A DNA stretch of 64,000 bases from Metarhizium brunneum (GCF_013426205.1 NC_089425.1:558001-622000), one strand, 5' to 3'. Positions 20,619 through 30,858 are shown, numbered from the stretch's first letter. Program-made: numbers and translations. The notes: generated by a model from the letters alone, not told the origin.

Positions 20619-22921
20619 ACCAGCCGTGCTACAGTCTCTTGTAAATTATCTATCTGTTCCTTCAATGAAGATTTTGGGTGATCATTCGCGTCTAAACATG
20701 GGAGAAGATCTGTAGGGCAGCTACACAGCTCTCTAGTGCCCGTAGCAAGTGTCCCATTAAGCTTCACAGTGATTATAGATCTTGGAGAATGTAGCAAGAC
20801 TTCCAGGCGTCGCAAAAGCGGTCTTCCGTTCTTCAACCCCTCTAATATCTGATCAGTACACAGGAGGAAATATCTAACTTGACCGCTCTCGTGAAACTGA
20901 ATGTGAACCCTCCTCCTTCGCATCCTCATGGCGATGTCGAGTAAATGTCGTCCCGCGGGCAGTCTACACTTGACCCAAAGTACAAAGCGAGCGGGGAAGA
21001 GATCGTAGAAAGTCGGAATTCCCTCCCTTTGAACATAAAACAGAGCCGATATGAGCTCATTTGCCATGCTCAGCGTCTCCGGGTAATTACTGTTGTGACA
21101 TTGTGTAATTACGTCGATACGGCCATCCGGCCATATGCGATTAGCCTCAATGAAAGCTCGAGCGGCGATGTTGTCGACACCTTGGAACAGAATTGAGAAT
21201 TTTTGCAGCCATTTCGATGATTTTGTAATGTAGTTTTGGCAAATTGCTAGACGGCTGTCTGTATTGTACAAAACCAGCTTTATCTTGGCATCAAGAAGGT
21301 CGCTTCTCGGGAATCTCAACCCTTTGCCAAAAAACAGGCTCTTGTCATCAATCCTAACGCACTTCAGCTTCGGTAGGTGATAAATGCAGTCCTCGACGGT
21401 AGCTTGGTTGCAAAAGATCATTACCATGAAAAAAGCGCCTATGCCGCTCCCCAAGACGAGATCAAAATAATCCTCAAGGCGGCCCGACAGCGACGATCGA
21501 AGATCCTTCAGGAACATTGCGATCGGCAGTGCATCGTCAACGTTTCCATGAAGGTTGAGAACACGAATACCGGCCGAAGGCGGCTTCAGAGCCGTTTGCA
21601 CTGAATTAACAGCTCCGCATAGAACGCAGAAGTGCATCTGGTATATGTCGATGCCCTCTTCGCTTTTCTTGCCGTTGGTCTCCGTGCAATTATCGCATAC
21701 CCTGTGGCCGCATGATAGGGTAGTCGCTGGAAAGCGACAGAGACACACGAGACATAAATCTGTGGGCAACGTAATTTTGCTACTGCATGAAAGTGTACGC
21801 ATCGAGCTTGCTAGAAGTGTTTGTCTTTCCGAGGGTTCGGCCTTCATAAACTGTATAAACAGTGTTCTGACATCTGCTTTAAGAGTTACCGGTTCTATGC
21901 TGCTTAACATGGGCGAATAAAATTCGTCGAACCAGTCGGTGGAAGACAATTCCATTAATTTAGGGTTCAACATACGACCAACTCGCCGTCTATGCTGATA
22001 CGTTTCTAACAAAAGTGAATTGGCTATGGCGCTGCAGGCCGATTCGTAGAGAGTAGCGTCGTGCATTGTCAGGCGGACTAGTTTCTCTGCACCCCATGAT
22101 AGTTGACCTGGCAAGGGGTTTGTGCGCCATGCTTGTTGAAAACTGAAAGTCTTCCGGTGGTCTTCAGCGAACTGTGAACAGGTCGAGCGCAAGAGGTGTT
22201 TCACGTCGCAATTTCGGAATGTTAGGGCTGTGTCATTGTTTCGAGTTGCCTGTGTCCACTCCAAAACATGATCAGCCGACGTTCGCGACCTGCAGCCACG
22301 CATCAGCCGAATTCCTGCAAAGCAACTACGCCATCTCTTCTCTGCCTGACTAAATGAGAGCCCCTCGAGGGGACTGTAGTGTGACATAAGTTCTGCTGCT
22401 AAATCTCGTTCAACGTCTCTCAGAGCAATCTTTGGCTCGTCTTCCGAAACAATTAGCACCTGTGGTCTGCAGCGAATAGAGGAAGCAAATGACAGGTCCA
22501 CCCAACGAGCCAAGACTCCCACAATGGTGAGAATATCCCAGTAATCGTTCTGAATGAAGACCACGGCTTCGCAGAGCGGAGACAGAGCCCTGGCATAAAA
22601 CTCGTGGGCAAGGTCCTCGGGGCAGCCGTACGATTCTACCTGTCTTCTGGTCAAATTTGGCGGACAAGGGCCTGCCTTCATCGCAGGGTATGACTTCTGA
22701 TGATGAAGGTGGCAATCCAGCAGAATCGTCTTGGCAAATCGGCACATGCGAACTTGTCTGGGTGCTTCTGCCCCGCTACATCCCCCCGTGCAAAACAACA
22801 AAAGCAGTTTGGCCTGCCCATCGGGCCGATTGTCAAAGCTCTGATAGGGCTGATGGAATTCCTGAAGCACAGGCGTCCTGAAGTCATTGCCGCCTCGCAC
22901 AATGTCAATCCAGGCCGACAT
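20615..22921 (-). CDS. patatin-like (PLP) protein with zinc finger, catalytic residues lost
   Basis: A single 768-residue frame. The N-terminal 380 residues have no recognised motif. A zinc-finger-like segment follows at about 389-435 (CLVCLCRFPATTLSCGHRVC, DNC, CVLC), then the patatin part starting GIRVLNLHG at about 451. In active patatins this is followed by G-rich DGGG.RG, the nucleophile GxSxG and a DG(G/A) dyad Asp. Here the glycine loop reads LHGNVDD, the nucleophile site reads GSGIG (residues 491-495, no Ser at the middle position) and the DG site before EANRIWPDGRIDV is absent. The frame is long and intact, so the protein may be kept for a non-enzymatic role. PLP genes are recurrent Starship cargo. 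Confidence 0.8.
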   Translation of the reverse strand: MSAWIDIVRGGNDFRTPVLQEFHQPYQSFDNRPDGQAKLLLLFCTGGCSGAEAPRQVRMCRFAKTILLDCHLHHQKSYPAMKAGPCPPNLTRRQVESYGCPEDLAHEFYARALSPLCEAVVFIQNDYWDILTIVGVLARWVDLSFASSIRCRPQVLIVSEDEPKIALRDVERDLAAELMSHYSPLEGLSFSQAEKRWRSCFAGIRLMRGCRSRTSADHVLEWTQATRNNDTALTFRNCDVKHLLRSTCSQFAEDHRKTFSFQQAWRTNPLPGQLSWGAEKLVRLTMHDATLYESACSAIANSLLLETYQHRRRVGRMLNPKLMELSSTDWFDEFYSPMLSSIEPVTLKADVRTLFIQFMKAEPSERQTLLASSMRTLSCSSKITLPTDLCLVCLCRFPATTLSCGHRVCDNCTETNGKKSEEGIDIYQMHFCVLCGAVNSVQTALKPPSAGIRVLNLHGNVDDALPIAMFLKDLRSSLSGRLEDYFDLVLGSGIGAFFMVMIFCNQATVEDCIYHLPKLKCVRIDDKSLFFGKGLRFPRSDLLDAKIKLVLYNTDSRLAICQNYITKSSKWLQKFSILFQGVDNIAARAFIEANRIWPDGRIDVITQCHNSNYPETLSMANELISALFYVQREGIPTFYDLFPARFVLWVKCRLPAGRHLLDIAMRMRRRRVHIQFHESGQVRYFLLCTDQILEGLKNGRPLLRRLEVLLHSPRSIITVKLNGTLATGTRELCSCPTDLLPCLDANDHPKSSLKEQIDNLQETVARLV

Positions 22922-23344
22922 GATGGAAGAGTTGCTGGCCGCTGTCGAGGCTCCGCCGGCGGATCGCTGGCTGAAATATCTGCTTGCGCGTCTGTTATCT
23001 GATATCTATGTTCTCGGATACTCGTGCTTCGCAAGTTGCAAAGCTAGAATACGTAATCTTGGAACCACGATTCACCGCTGCCATCTGGCTGTCCAATTGC
23101 AAATTCATACAGCTGACTACCTGCGATGTCCGGTATGGGAACCCCTCATTGTATTTACCTAACAAGTCCCATTTCTTCCCCTTAAATGTAGCCTGTGCAT
23201 CATTTCCATCATATCCCTGTCGTTTGGGGGTTCATCTGAGGGTCGAGTTGCCCAACTTCCCCGGCCTCTGGGATCCGGCACAGGGCAACATGCTTTGAAA
23301 CCATGTTTTCTGATCCGTTTTCTCATGGCACTTTCACTATGGGC

Positions 23345-23527
23345 TTAGTTCTGGCATCCGAGCCATTGCTTTGTTCTTCCATGGGGCTGCATATGTGGAG
23401 GTTTTGCCGAGAGTTGATCAATGGATATGGAGTCGGTGATCGCCATATTTCTGGGCGGTTGTGGGGCAACTCCAGACGGGCTGAAGCGGTGCGCGTTCAA
23501 GTATCCGGTAGAACTAGAACAATTCAT
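23345..23527 (-). CDS. small protein, diverged duplicate of the 23626-23997 gene
   Basis: From ATG 23527 the frame reads MNCSSSTGYLNAHRFSPS and gives 60 residues. The start matches the neighbour upstream (MNCFLCTGYRSTQRSKAK) in residues and in nucleotides, including a CACCGG or TACCGGATAC block. It is a tandem duplicate about 470 bases away. No known domain. It may be a broken copy. Confidence 0.35.
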   Translation of the reverse strand: MNCSSSTGYLNAHRFSPSGVAPQPPRNMAITDSISIDQLSAKPPHMQPHGRTKQWLGCQN

Positions 23528-23625
23528 AGAAGGTGCATTCATTTGTACAGAACTGTTAGTTATAGGTTTGCCAGTTATTAGTACTAGCAATAATACAGAT
23601 GACATCCAATTCAAATCATTTCTAG

Positions 23626-23997
23626 TTAGATAGTCCTAATCCCCCTTATATCTAGCTGTTCCATCATGTCGGTAACATCTTTGCCCGCTGCGTCTATGTG
23701 ATAGCCAAGCTCACTATCCCCGGTCTCTGGGATCTCGAGTATGGGAGCATTGTTAATATTAACACTTTCGGGGCTCTTCCATAGCCCATTCATGTTGAGC
23801 TTATTTTTGTCGTTGGAGTCATTGTTTTGTTCTCTGGTGGGATTGCATACGCGTCGGTCTTGTTTAGAGCAGTGAAACGGGTACGGCGTCGGTGGTCGGG
23901 TCACCTCCAGGGAATGGTGGGGTAACTGCAGAGGAGTAGGTTTCTTGGCTTTGGACCGCTGGGTGCTCCTGTATCCGGTGCACAAAAAACAGTTCAT
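23626..23997 (-). CDS. small unknown protein
   Basis: A 123-residue frame from ATG 23997, with a minus-strand TATATAAG at 24059-24066, 62 bases upstream. It is hydrophilic, has Cys near the start (MNCFLCTGY), a Pro-rich middle and an acidic end (DMMEQLDI). No domain is recognised. A related shorter frame lies at 23345-23527. Confidence 0.5.
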   Translation of the reverse strand: MNCFLCTGYRSTQRSKAKKPTPLQLPHHSLEVTRPPTPYPFHCSKQDRRVCNPTREQNNDSNDKNKLNMNGLWKSPESVNINNAPILEIPETGDSELGYHIDAAGKDVTDMMEQLDIRGIRTI

Positions 23998-24058
23998 AGT
24001 GGTTGTGTGTTATGGTATACTCCCTTCCTTGGGCTTGCCTTAACCCACCCTCTTGCTG

Positions 24059-24066
24059 CTTATATA
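24059..24066 (-). promoter_or_regulatory. TATA box of the 23626-23997 gene
   Basis: TATATAAG on the minus strand 62 bases before the ATG at 23997. Confidence 0.4.
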
Positions 24067-24868
24067 TTCTTGCTAAGAATTAAAAGACCTTGGCGCTCAT
24101 TATCAAGATCTAAGAACTCAGCCAGTAGTATTCCAGAATCAAAACTCGTAATCTTGTTTATCAGTTTCTGTTTTTTAAGCGCCATTGCAGTCAAACTAGA
24201 CTAAAAACATCTGCTAGAGGAGGGCGCACATTTAGGCGGACCGGGCTGATTAATAGTGGCTCTCGTCTGAAACTCAAATTTACGTAACTACTGGAACCAC
24301 AGAATCTAGTACTGAGAACTGGACTGTAGTTTCTTGGTTTTGTATGTGTTCAGCTACTGCCACGCTATCCATCGAGTCCATTGAAAGCCCCAGACAGGGA
24401 CTCGCAGGGAGCACCACTAACGATCCACATTATCTAGCCACGTCAGATCTCAAAATTTAATAACTAGGTTCGAAGAACTTGTTAAACAGATTCAAGTATT
24501 AAGATCTCTGTTATAGCGTCCAAGTAGCCACGACATGAGTCTTCTGGAAGCCGCAGGAAAGACAATGTCCCGCCTGGAAGCGAGGCCACATCACCCACTG
24601 CGAGCTTAAGTCGCGAGCCCGTAACGGTGCGTTTATGAGCGTGCCATAAGGGCCTGATAAGCTATATGCTGACATTCGATATGGGCTCATGCTACGACAC
24701 AACACAGGGGCTCAGATATCGCCAAACTTAGAGAATGTAACTGCCAAGACTGCCTAAGATAGTCGGACACAAAACCGCTTCTCACCTAGGCCGAGACGGG
24801 AGGATAGGATTATGGCAGACATTTGCAAAGAGATTCATTCTTGATTCAACCTATAACAACGACCAATA

Positions 24869-26887
24869 TTACATGTTTCCAACCTTATCAATTCTCATGT
24901 ACTCCATTATGTCCCCCGGTGAGATCATCGTACGACCTGTTGTTGCTGAATCTTGCGTCAATTGGCTGCCGATAGAGGTAGTTACAGTTCTTCTGGGAGG
25001 TGTACCGAAGCTGGGAGTAGATCCGTCCTCATTAAGTGGACAATCAGTCAAGTCAAGCGACGAACAATTGCTCGGAGACGATGCTTGTTGAACATCCAGG
25101 ACGAGGATGGACGGCGGGCTTTCGGATTGTGGCTGCCGCATACGCCTTCGATTCAGAGCAGACTGTGCGGCAGAAATCACGGCAGAATCTGAGCCCAATT
25201 GGCTGTATGAGACATCTAATCCTTCAAGGTCCGTAATCGCAGATTGCTGTTGTATTTCGACGGACGCTGCTGGAGTGCTCGTGGAGCTCAAATGTAGGTC
25301 ATGTGCTCTGAGTATCGTGTCTTGGTCTATGACGCTGTTCTCCTTAGGAAACCCGGCAAAAAAGGAACGCATGAAATCGCATTGCACAAACATAGTGCTA
25401 GGGTACAAGCAAATCTCGTTCTCCCTGAGCATTCTTGGCAGAAATAAATTGTTTGCTATATAGCGATACGAGCATGTCAAGGGTCGACCACATCGCCTTT
25501 TTACAACACTCTCTTGAGATTTGCAGGGAAAGCTTTGGTTGGGAACAGGTAGCAGAGTAGTAGTCGAAATAGAACGCAACTTAGACTCAATTGTACTAGA
25601 ATTAAATCCTTGAGCTTGCGCGTGTAGTAAAAACCTCTTTAGTGTTGACTCGTCAGTGCCTGCATGGATTGGCTGGATCCCATGCTGCACAATTGGTCTT
25701 TCGGCAGACAGATGCGGAAAGTTTCTCAAAGCCGATATAAAAAGTGCCTGAAAAGCCAAAGAGAAGCTTGGGGAACAAGTTATTGGATAGAATTGATGTT
25801 CCGCGTGTTCTATCAAAGTCTCCCTTGGTTGCCATATTTCTTGCATTGCTTGAGCCACAGTTTCATGTTTGCTCAGTGGGCGACCATCCAGAAGATGGTC
25901 CCGGAGTATGCGCATACCAACTCTCAAATACTTCATGTTGCCGTGAAAGGTCTCAATGCTTGGAATAACTACGCCTATCCCGAGCAGCTGCTGCTCAATT
26001 TGTCCGCGTAGATGAGAATCTGAAATGCTGCCGAAAAGCTTTCCAGATCGCATGAGAAGCCGTACCTTATCGTTGTCGGCATAGCTTGCGGACGGGCATA
26101 GGAGTGTAAGCTCTTTGACGGTTTCATTATCAGTTGCCATACGTACATCCGAATTATTCAGGGTAATTTTTCTCCAGGTCTCTTTGATGTGGCGCAGATA
26201 ATTGTATATTTCTTCAGGGCACCTGTCAGCAAAGTGCTTATCTATGTTGCCAAGTTGCCAGCCATTGCGAAGACCAGGGTAATCCGTTAACTCGTACAAC
26301 AGTTCAGACATTACTTCATCTTCCAGTATCCTCTTGAGAGCCCCTTTCTTGTCTTTAGACAAGTGCAGGTGCCAGTAATTCTCGTTTTCACGCTGGCGCA
26401 TTCGTCGGCATGCAAAGACATGGCGAAATACGTCGCCATCAGAAAGCTTCATCTGATGAGAGCTATGATCAATGTGACGTAAGAGCAAAATCTCCGGATC
26501 GCTTCCCTCCGGTATACGAAATATTCGCACACTCCACCACTTTTCAGGTCCGAAATTCCGCATGGCTGCTTCATAACGTTGTCTACCATGTAAACAACGC
26601 ACATTTCCAGTCGGCTTTAGCCGCGGAAAAGGAGGCTGACCATGAGCCAAAGTCTCCAACTCGATCCCTGGTGTTTGCGTGAGTATAAGAGCAAGCTCAC
26701 TTGGTGACACAAAGACAGGAATTTGGTTTTCCATGGCATCCGGATCACACCTTTCCTTGAAGATGGCTGCTAGGCAATCAACAGCGGCCAGTTCTTTGTC
26801 ACGAGCGAAGGGAAAGGTGAGATTTCGCAGTTGGATTTGAGCGTATCCAAGTTCATAGCTCTCCTTGAAAGGCGTGGTGGATTCCAT
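24869..26887 (-). CDS. DUF3723 protein with ParB-like N-terminal segment (copy A)
   Basis: A single exon of 672 codons. Residues about 15-125 resemble a ParB/sulfiredoxin-like fold: LRNLTFPFARDK, NQIPVFVSPSE, then CLHGRQRYEAA followed by WWSVRIF, where G.HR..A is the nucleotide-contacting motif of ParB. The middle holds the DUF3723 signature: DYPGLR, a segment RSGKLF.SISD..LR..IE.QLL, and IPSIETFHGNMKYL. The last 150 residues are Ser/Thr-rich and disordered after RRCGRP. DUF3723 proteins have unknown function and are enriched in fungal accessory DNA and Starships. The copy at 27847-29742 is its paralogue, same strand, similar throughout. The two probably arose by tandem duplication. Confidence 0.88.
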   Translation of the reverse strand: MESTTPFKESYELGYAQIQLRNLTFPFARDKELAAVDCLAAIFKERCDPDAMENQIPVFVSPSELALILTQTPGIELETLAHGQPPFPRLKPTGNVRCLHGRQRYEAAMRNFGPEKWWSVRIFRIPEGSDPEILLLRHIDHSSHQMKLSDGDVFRHVFACRRMRQRENENYWHLHLSKDKKGALKRILEDEVMSELLYELTDYPGLRNGWQLGNIDKHFADRCPEEIYNYLRHIKETWRKITLNNSDVRMATDNETVKELTLLCPSASYADNDKVRLLMRSGKLFGSISDSHLRGQIEQQLLGIGVVIPSIETFHGNMKYLRVGMRILRDHLLDGRPLSKHETVAQAMQEIWQPRETLIEHAEHQFYPITCSPSFSLAFQALFISALRNFPHLSAERPIVQHGIQPIHAGTDESTLKRFLLHAQAQGFNSSTIESKLRSISTTTLLPVPNQSFPCKSQESVVKRRCGRPLTCSYRYIANNLFLPRMLRENEICLYPSTMFVQCDFMRSFFAGFPKENSVIDQDTILRAHDLHLSSTSTPAASVEIQQQSAITDLEGLDVSYSQLGSDSAVISAAQSALNRRRMRQPQSESPPSILVLDVQQASSPSNCSSLDLTDCPLNEDGSTPSFGTPPRRTVTTSIGSQLTQDSATTGRTMISPGDIMEYMRIDKVGNM

Positions 26888-27154
26888 GTTTGGTGTTGCA
26901 GGTTGTATTGTAATTGAAGAAAATTCTCTCGGTCGATTAAAGAACAGCCCAACGGAAGCAAAGAGGTCAATTATGTCACATCTTACATAGCAATTTGAAC
27001 GCAGCCAGAAAAAATATCACCGAGTTCTGCGATTCAAGAATTAAGATCCAGGCTGTTGGGAACAAAGATCCAATAGTTTAGATACCGAAGAGTAGGATTC
27101 AAGAGCAAAGAACCCAAAACTGATTCAACACCACAGTACCACTATGAGCGCTGC

Positions 27155-27700
27155 TATCCCCCGTGGATGGCAGACTCCCGCTGCTGTCCTCAGTGGATGG
27201 CAAGCTTATTCTGCGCTGTCCCCAGTGGATGGCAAGCCTTCTCTGCTATCCCCCGTGGATGGCAGACCCCCACTGCTGTCCTCAGTGGATGACAAGCTTA
27301 TTCTGCGCTGTCCCCAGTGGATGGCAAGCCTTCTCTGTTATCCCCCGTGGATGGCAGACCCCCACTGCTGTCCTCAGTGGATGACAAGCTTATTCTGCGC
27401 TGTCCCTAGTGGATGGCAAGCTTATTCCGCGCTGTCCCCAGTGGATGGCAAGCTTATTCTGCGCTGTCCCCAGTGGATGGCAAGCCTTCTCTGCTATCCC
27501 CCGTGGATGGCAGACTCCCCCTGCTGTCCCCAGTGGATGGCAGACCCCCGCTGCTGTCCTCAGTGGATGACAAGCTTATTCTGCGCTGTCCCTAGTGGAT
27601 GGCAAGCCTTTTCTGCTATCCCCCGTGGATGGCAGACTCCCCCTGCTGTCCCCAGTGGATGGCAATCCCCCACTGCTTTCCCCCCTTGTGGATAGCAGTC
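27155..27700. repeat. minisatellite, about 18 copies of a 29-32 base unit
   Basis: The block consists of units starting with GTGGATGGCA or GTGGATGACA, repeated at 29-32 base steps. I count 18 starts between 27162 and 27686. Units differ at the end (CTGCTGTCC, CTGCGCTGTCCC or CTGCTATCCCC), giving higher-order groups. The unit length keeps several frames open on both strands, so apparent proteins here are repeat artefacts. It lies between the two DUF3723 genes, about 260 bases upstream of copy A's start. Confidence 0.9.
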
Positions 27701-27846
27701 TGCTGTTGTTCCAGGAAGACCAGCTTGCCAATTGGACGACCAAATACATCTTTGCACAGTACGATGGAACTACAGGCCAACCTTTTTATGATTTTCGTTG
27801 AGTTTGGAGCAGAACAGTCAATTATCCTATTTAGTGGTTGTAACTA

Positions 27847-29742
27847 TTATCCACAAATCCTCCTTACTTCTTCAGGTGAGTAGATTGTGCGACCGGTTGT
27901 CGTCGAACCTTGTGAATATCGGCTTCTGGAATACATTTCTGTGGCTCTGGGTGAGGAGTGCAAGGGCGGACGGTCACTATGCGCCTGTCCTGCTGGGTGT
28001 GCTGGTGAAAGCAGGGACCGCTCGCTCTGGCACTCTTGGTAGAATATGGTGTCGGCAGAGCGGATGGTGTTGTCTGGACGTAGTTCGTCGTTTGGACTCC
28101 GCGACCCCGTTATTTCGCGGTCAGTTTGAAGCTGTTGGAGCTCAGGCCTGGTTGGAGTGTCTGGGAGGATGGCCGTTGCCATTGGCAGGCTCGTTTCTGC
28201 AGCCACTATACCCATGACTCTGCCGCTGTCGTCGTGGGCAAATTCGTGGAAAAAAGAGCGCATGAAATCGCTCTGGATGAAATTGATGGTCGGGTATGCG
28301 CCAATTTCACTTTCCACAAGCATCTGGGGCAGAAAAAGAGAGCGGGATATGAAGTTATAAGAGCTAGTTCTCGGGCGGCCACATCTCCGCTTAGGTATGC
28401 TTTCTTGTAAGCCCTCGTACCCTTGACCACCGCTTGGAGGCGCGTTGCTGGGAGGAACTTCGCGCAACTTTGACTTGATCTTCTCGGAATTAAATCCTTG
28501 GGCTTGCGCATGCCTCAAGAATCGCTGTAGACAAGACTCATCAACACCCGCATTAATAGGCGGCAATCCACTCTCATGAATTGGCCCTTCGTCAGATAAC
28601 TTCGGGAAGTTTCTGATAGCCGATATAAAAAGTACGTGATACGATATAGAGAAGCTTGGGGAACAGGTTAATTGATAAAATTGATTTTCTGCATGTTCGA
28701 TCAAGGTTTGATGCGGTTGCCATGATTTTCGCATAGCCTCAGCAACACTTTTTTCTGCGGGCAAAGCATCCAGCAGATGATTTCGAAATATCCGCATACC
28801 AAGGACTAGATACCTCATATTTTCGTGAAAGGTCTTGATGCTGGGTATAATTACACCTATATTTAGCAGCTGCAGCTCAATTTCGGCACGGAGATTGGCA
28901 TCAGAAACATCGCTCCAAAGTTTGCCTGAGCGCATCATGTTCCGAATTTCTCCCCGCTCAACATGGCTACCAGAAGGGGCAAGACGTTGGAGCGCTTGAA
29001 CCGTTACAGTATCAGTCGCCTGTTGGATTCGTGGATTGCATAGTGTAATTTTCCCCCAGGTGTTATAGATATGGGTAAGGTAGTTGCAGATTTCTTCGGG
29101 ACAACGCTCACACAAATGCTTCTTCATATTTGAAAGCTGCAAGCCGCTGCGGAGACCAGGATAGTCAGTCAGCTTGTACATTGCTTCGGCCACAAGATTC
29201 TTCTTCATGAGTCTCCTGAGGCCAGTTTTCTTATCTTCGCTTAGGTGTAGATTCACATGATCAATATGGCCCATTTGACCCGCTCGCCAATGAGCATACG
29301 TTCGGCGAAAGACCTCGCCATCCGAAGGTGGCGTCTCAAATGAGTGATCGTTTATCACTCGTTGAAGCAGATTCTCCGGATGGTGTCCCTCAGGAACAAG
29401 AAATACTCGAACGTTCCACCATGCTTGTGGTCCTAAGGTCCGTATTGCGGCTTCACATCGTTGCCTACCCTGTAAGCATCGCACATTTGTGACGGACTGG
29501 AGCCGCGGATAGGGATGCTGGTCTCGCATCAAATCAACAAGGCTAATATTACATTGCGCATATACCTGCTCGAGCTCACTTGGCCAGAAATAAATTGGAA
29601 TCTGGTTTTGTTTGGCGACTGGATCACAATGTTCGTTGAACACCCTTACCAGACGGTCAATTGCAGCCGGTATTTTATCACGAGAGTGCGGGAAGGTGAG
29701 GTTTCGCAATTGGACTTGAGCTCCGCCGAGACATTGATCCAT
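27847..29742 (-). CDS. DUF3723 protein with ParB-like N-terminal segment (copy B)
   Basis: A single exon of 631 codons, collinear with copy A (24869-26887). Shared blocks include LRNLTFP, NQIPI, CLQGRQRCEAAI, WWNVRVFLVPEG, DYPGLRSG, RSGKLW.DVSDANLR, IPSIKTFHENMRYL, HAQAQGFNS and RRCGRP. The tail is shorter and Ser/Pro-rich. The ParB-like motif is kept except that His becomes Gln before GRQR. The conservation is strong across all domains while the nucleotide sequence has drifted, so both copies appear to have been under selection. Function unknown; DNA binding is inferred from the ParB-like part. Confidence 0.88.
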   Translation of the reverse strand: MDQCLGGAQVQLRNLTFPHSRDKIPAAIDRLVRVFNEHCDPVAKQNQIPIYFWPSELEQVYAQCNISLVDLMRDQHPYPRLQSVTNVRCLQGRQRCEAAIRTLGPQAWWNVRVFLVPEGHHPENLLQRVINDHSFETPPSDGEVFRRTYAHWRAGQMGHIDHVNLHLSEDKKTGLRRLMKKNLVAEAMYKLTDYPGLRSGLQLSNMKKHLCERCPEEICNYLTHIYNTWGKITLCNPRIQQATDTVTVQALQRLAPSGSHVERGEIRNMMRSGKLWSDVSDANLRAEIELQLLNIGVIIPSIKTFHENMRYLVLGMRIFRNHLLDALPAEKSVAEAMRKSWQPHQTLIEHAENQFYQLTCSPSFSISYHVLFISAIRNFPKLSDEGPIHESGLPPINAGVDESCLQRFLRHAQAQGFNSEKIKSKLREVPPSNAPPSGGQGYEGLQESIPKRRCGRPRTSSYNFISRSLFLPQMLVESEIGAYPTINFIQSDFMRSFFHEFAHDDSGRVMGIVAAETSLPMATAILPDTPTRPELQQLQTDREITGSRSPNDELRPDNTIRSADTIFYQECQSERSLLSPAHPAGQAHSDRPPLHSSPRATEMYSRSRYSQGSTTTGRTIYSPEEVRRICG

Positions 29743-30270
29743 AATGGAGATAATTTATAAAGTTTGAGTTGTGAAAACCATGCATGGCTTTTTCTTACGT
29801 GTCGTACGGAATACTTTATACTTTACGGCGGGCTCTGTGACAGGCTGTCTCAGCCTCTTTTGGGAGCAAGCATCATGTTCCTGTCAGATCTTTGGAAATG
29901 TAAGTCCAGATTCAGGAACTTGGTTGTTCGAGAAGAGACGTGGGCCAGTCGTGACATCGTTATCGAGATTAGTCGGAGACCGCAAAAACAGGTCGCAGTG
30001 GCGATATAAGATGCCAGATTATGGATCCAAAATTCCAAATCTTGACACTCAGATTTGAGATCTTGCAGCTAATCTGTGATGGTCAGCTCCGGCAAGGCTC
30101 GCACCCTAGGCGATGGACACCCACCCATACCATTCTACAGTGGCATGGCCAAGTTTACTGGGTATTAGCGCGTGCTTCGGGGTCGGAAAGCTTTGCTATG
30201 CTTCATAAGTATGTTTGCAGCACAACCACTGAAACTCGCATGAAAGCAAAAGATGAGCGAGCACTGGGCT

Positions 30271-30858
30271 TCATATTGGGCACGGAGCGCCTAACTTCGC
30301 TAGCATCCTGCGAAGTGTGTTCTCAGTATCTACGTGAGCGGTCTCTAGCCTCTGCATTCTTGCTATTATGTCGGCTGCTCTTTCTGAAAGTCCGAGAAGG
30401 GCATTCTTCTTCTCAGTATCTGTCTGGCCGGCTTTTAGCTTCTCCATTATTGCCTCTATGCATGCCACTTTTTCGGAAAACGTGATGAGGCCGTTCTCCC
30501 TCTCAATGTCTACTTCGACGGCCTCTAGTTTCTCCATCATTGCTTTTAAGTCTGTTTTGCTCCCTGAAAGCTCCAGGGCATTCTCTTGTTGAGCTAGTTG
30601 ACCTAATAATAGGCGCACGGTCTGGACTATAGCTTGATTGCCAACCAAGTCTTCAAACTTACTTTGCCGCAAGACTCGGTTTCGTGCATTTCTGGCTGCG
30701 AGGTTATACTCAAGGTTCAGTTTCTCCACGCTGAGTCTGTTTTCAGTAGCATTGGTAGTAAAGCAAGACGTTCGACGACCATCTCTCGTCACTCGTATTA
30801 CATCTGCGGAGACTTGAATGCAGGGCGTGCTTGTAGATGATTGAGGTTGCAAGTTCAT
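30271..30858 (-). CDS. coiled-coil protein, duplicated family (intact copy)
   Basis: A single exon of 195 residues from ATG 30858, preceded by a strong TATAAAAG 80 bases upstream. The N terminus (QSSTSTPCIQVSADVIRVTR, DGRR) is followed by a basic helix (LEYNLAARNARNR) and then 120 residues of coiled coil in three related blocks ending METL, with repeated core MEKL.A...D.E..N.L..(S)E. The block repeats of about 35 residues look like internal duplication. The basic region before a coiled coil recalls bZIP layout but lacks the N..R signature. A broken paralogue lies at 32527-33028. Confidence 0.65.
   Translation of the reverse strand: MNLQPQSSTSTPCIQVSADVIRVTRDGRRTSCFTTNATENRLSVEKLNLEYNLAARNARNRVLRQSKFEDLVGNQAIVQTVRLLLGQLAQQENALELSGSKTDLKAMMEKLEAVEVDIERENGLITFSEKVACIEAIMEKLKAGQTDTEKKNALLGLSERAADIIARMQRLETAHVDTENTLRRMLAKLGAPCPI

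Noticed and set aside
27155..27700. CRISPR-like array
   Set aside because: The repeats are contiguous minisatellite units without unique spacers, and the DNA is fungal.
27144..27801. Several overlapping open frames with repeated WMA/GWQ text
   Set aside because: They are translations of the minisatellite; unit length keeps frames open without selection.
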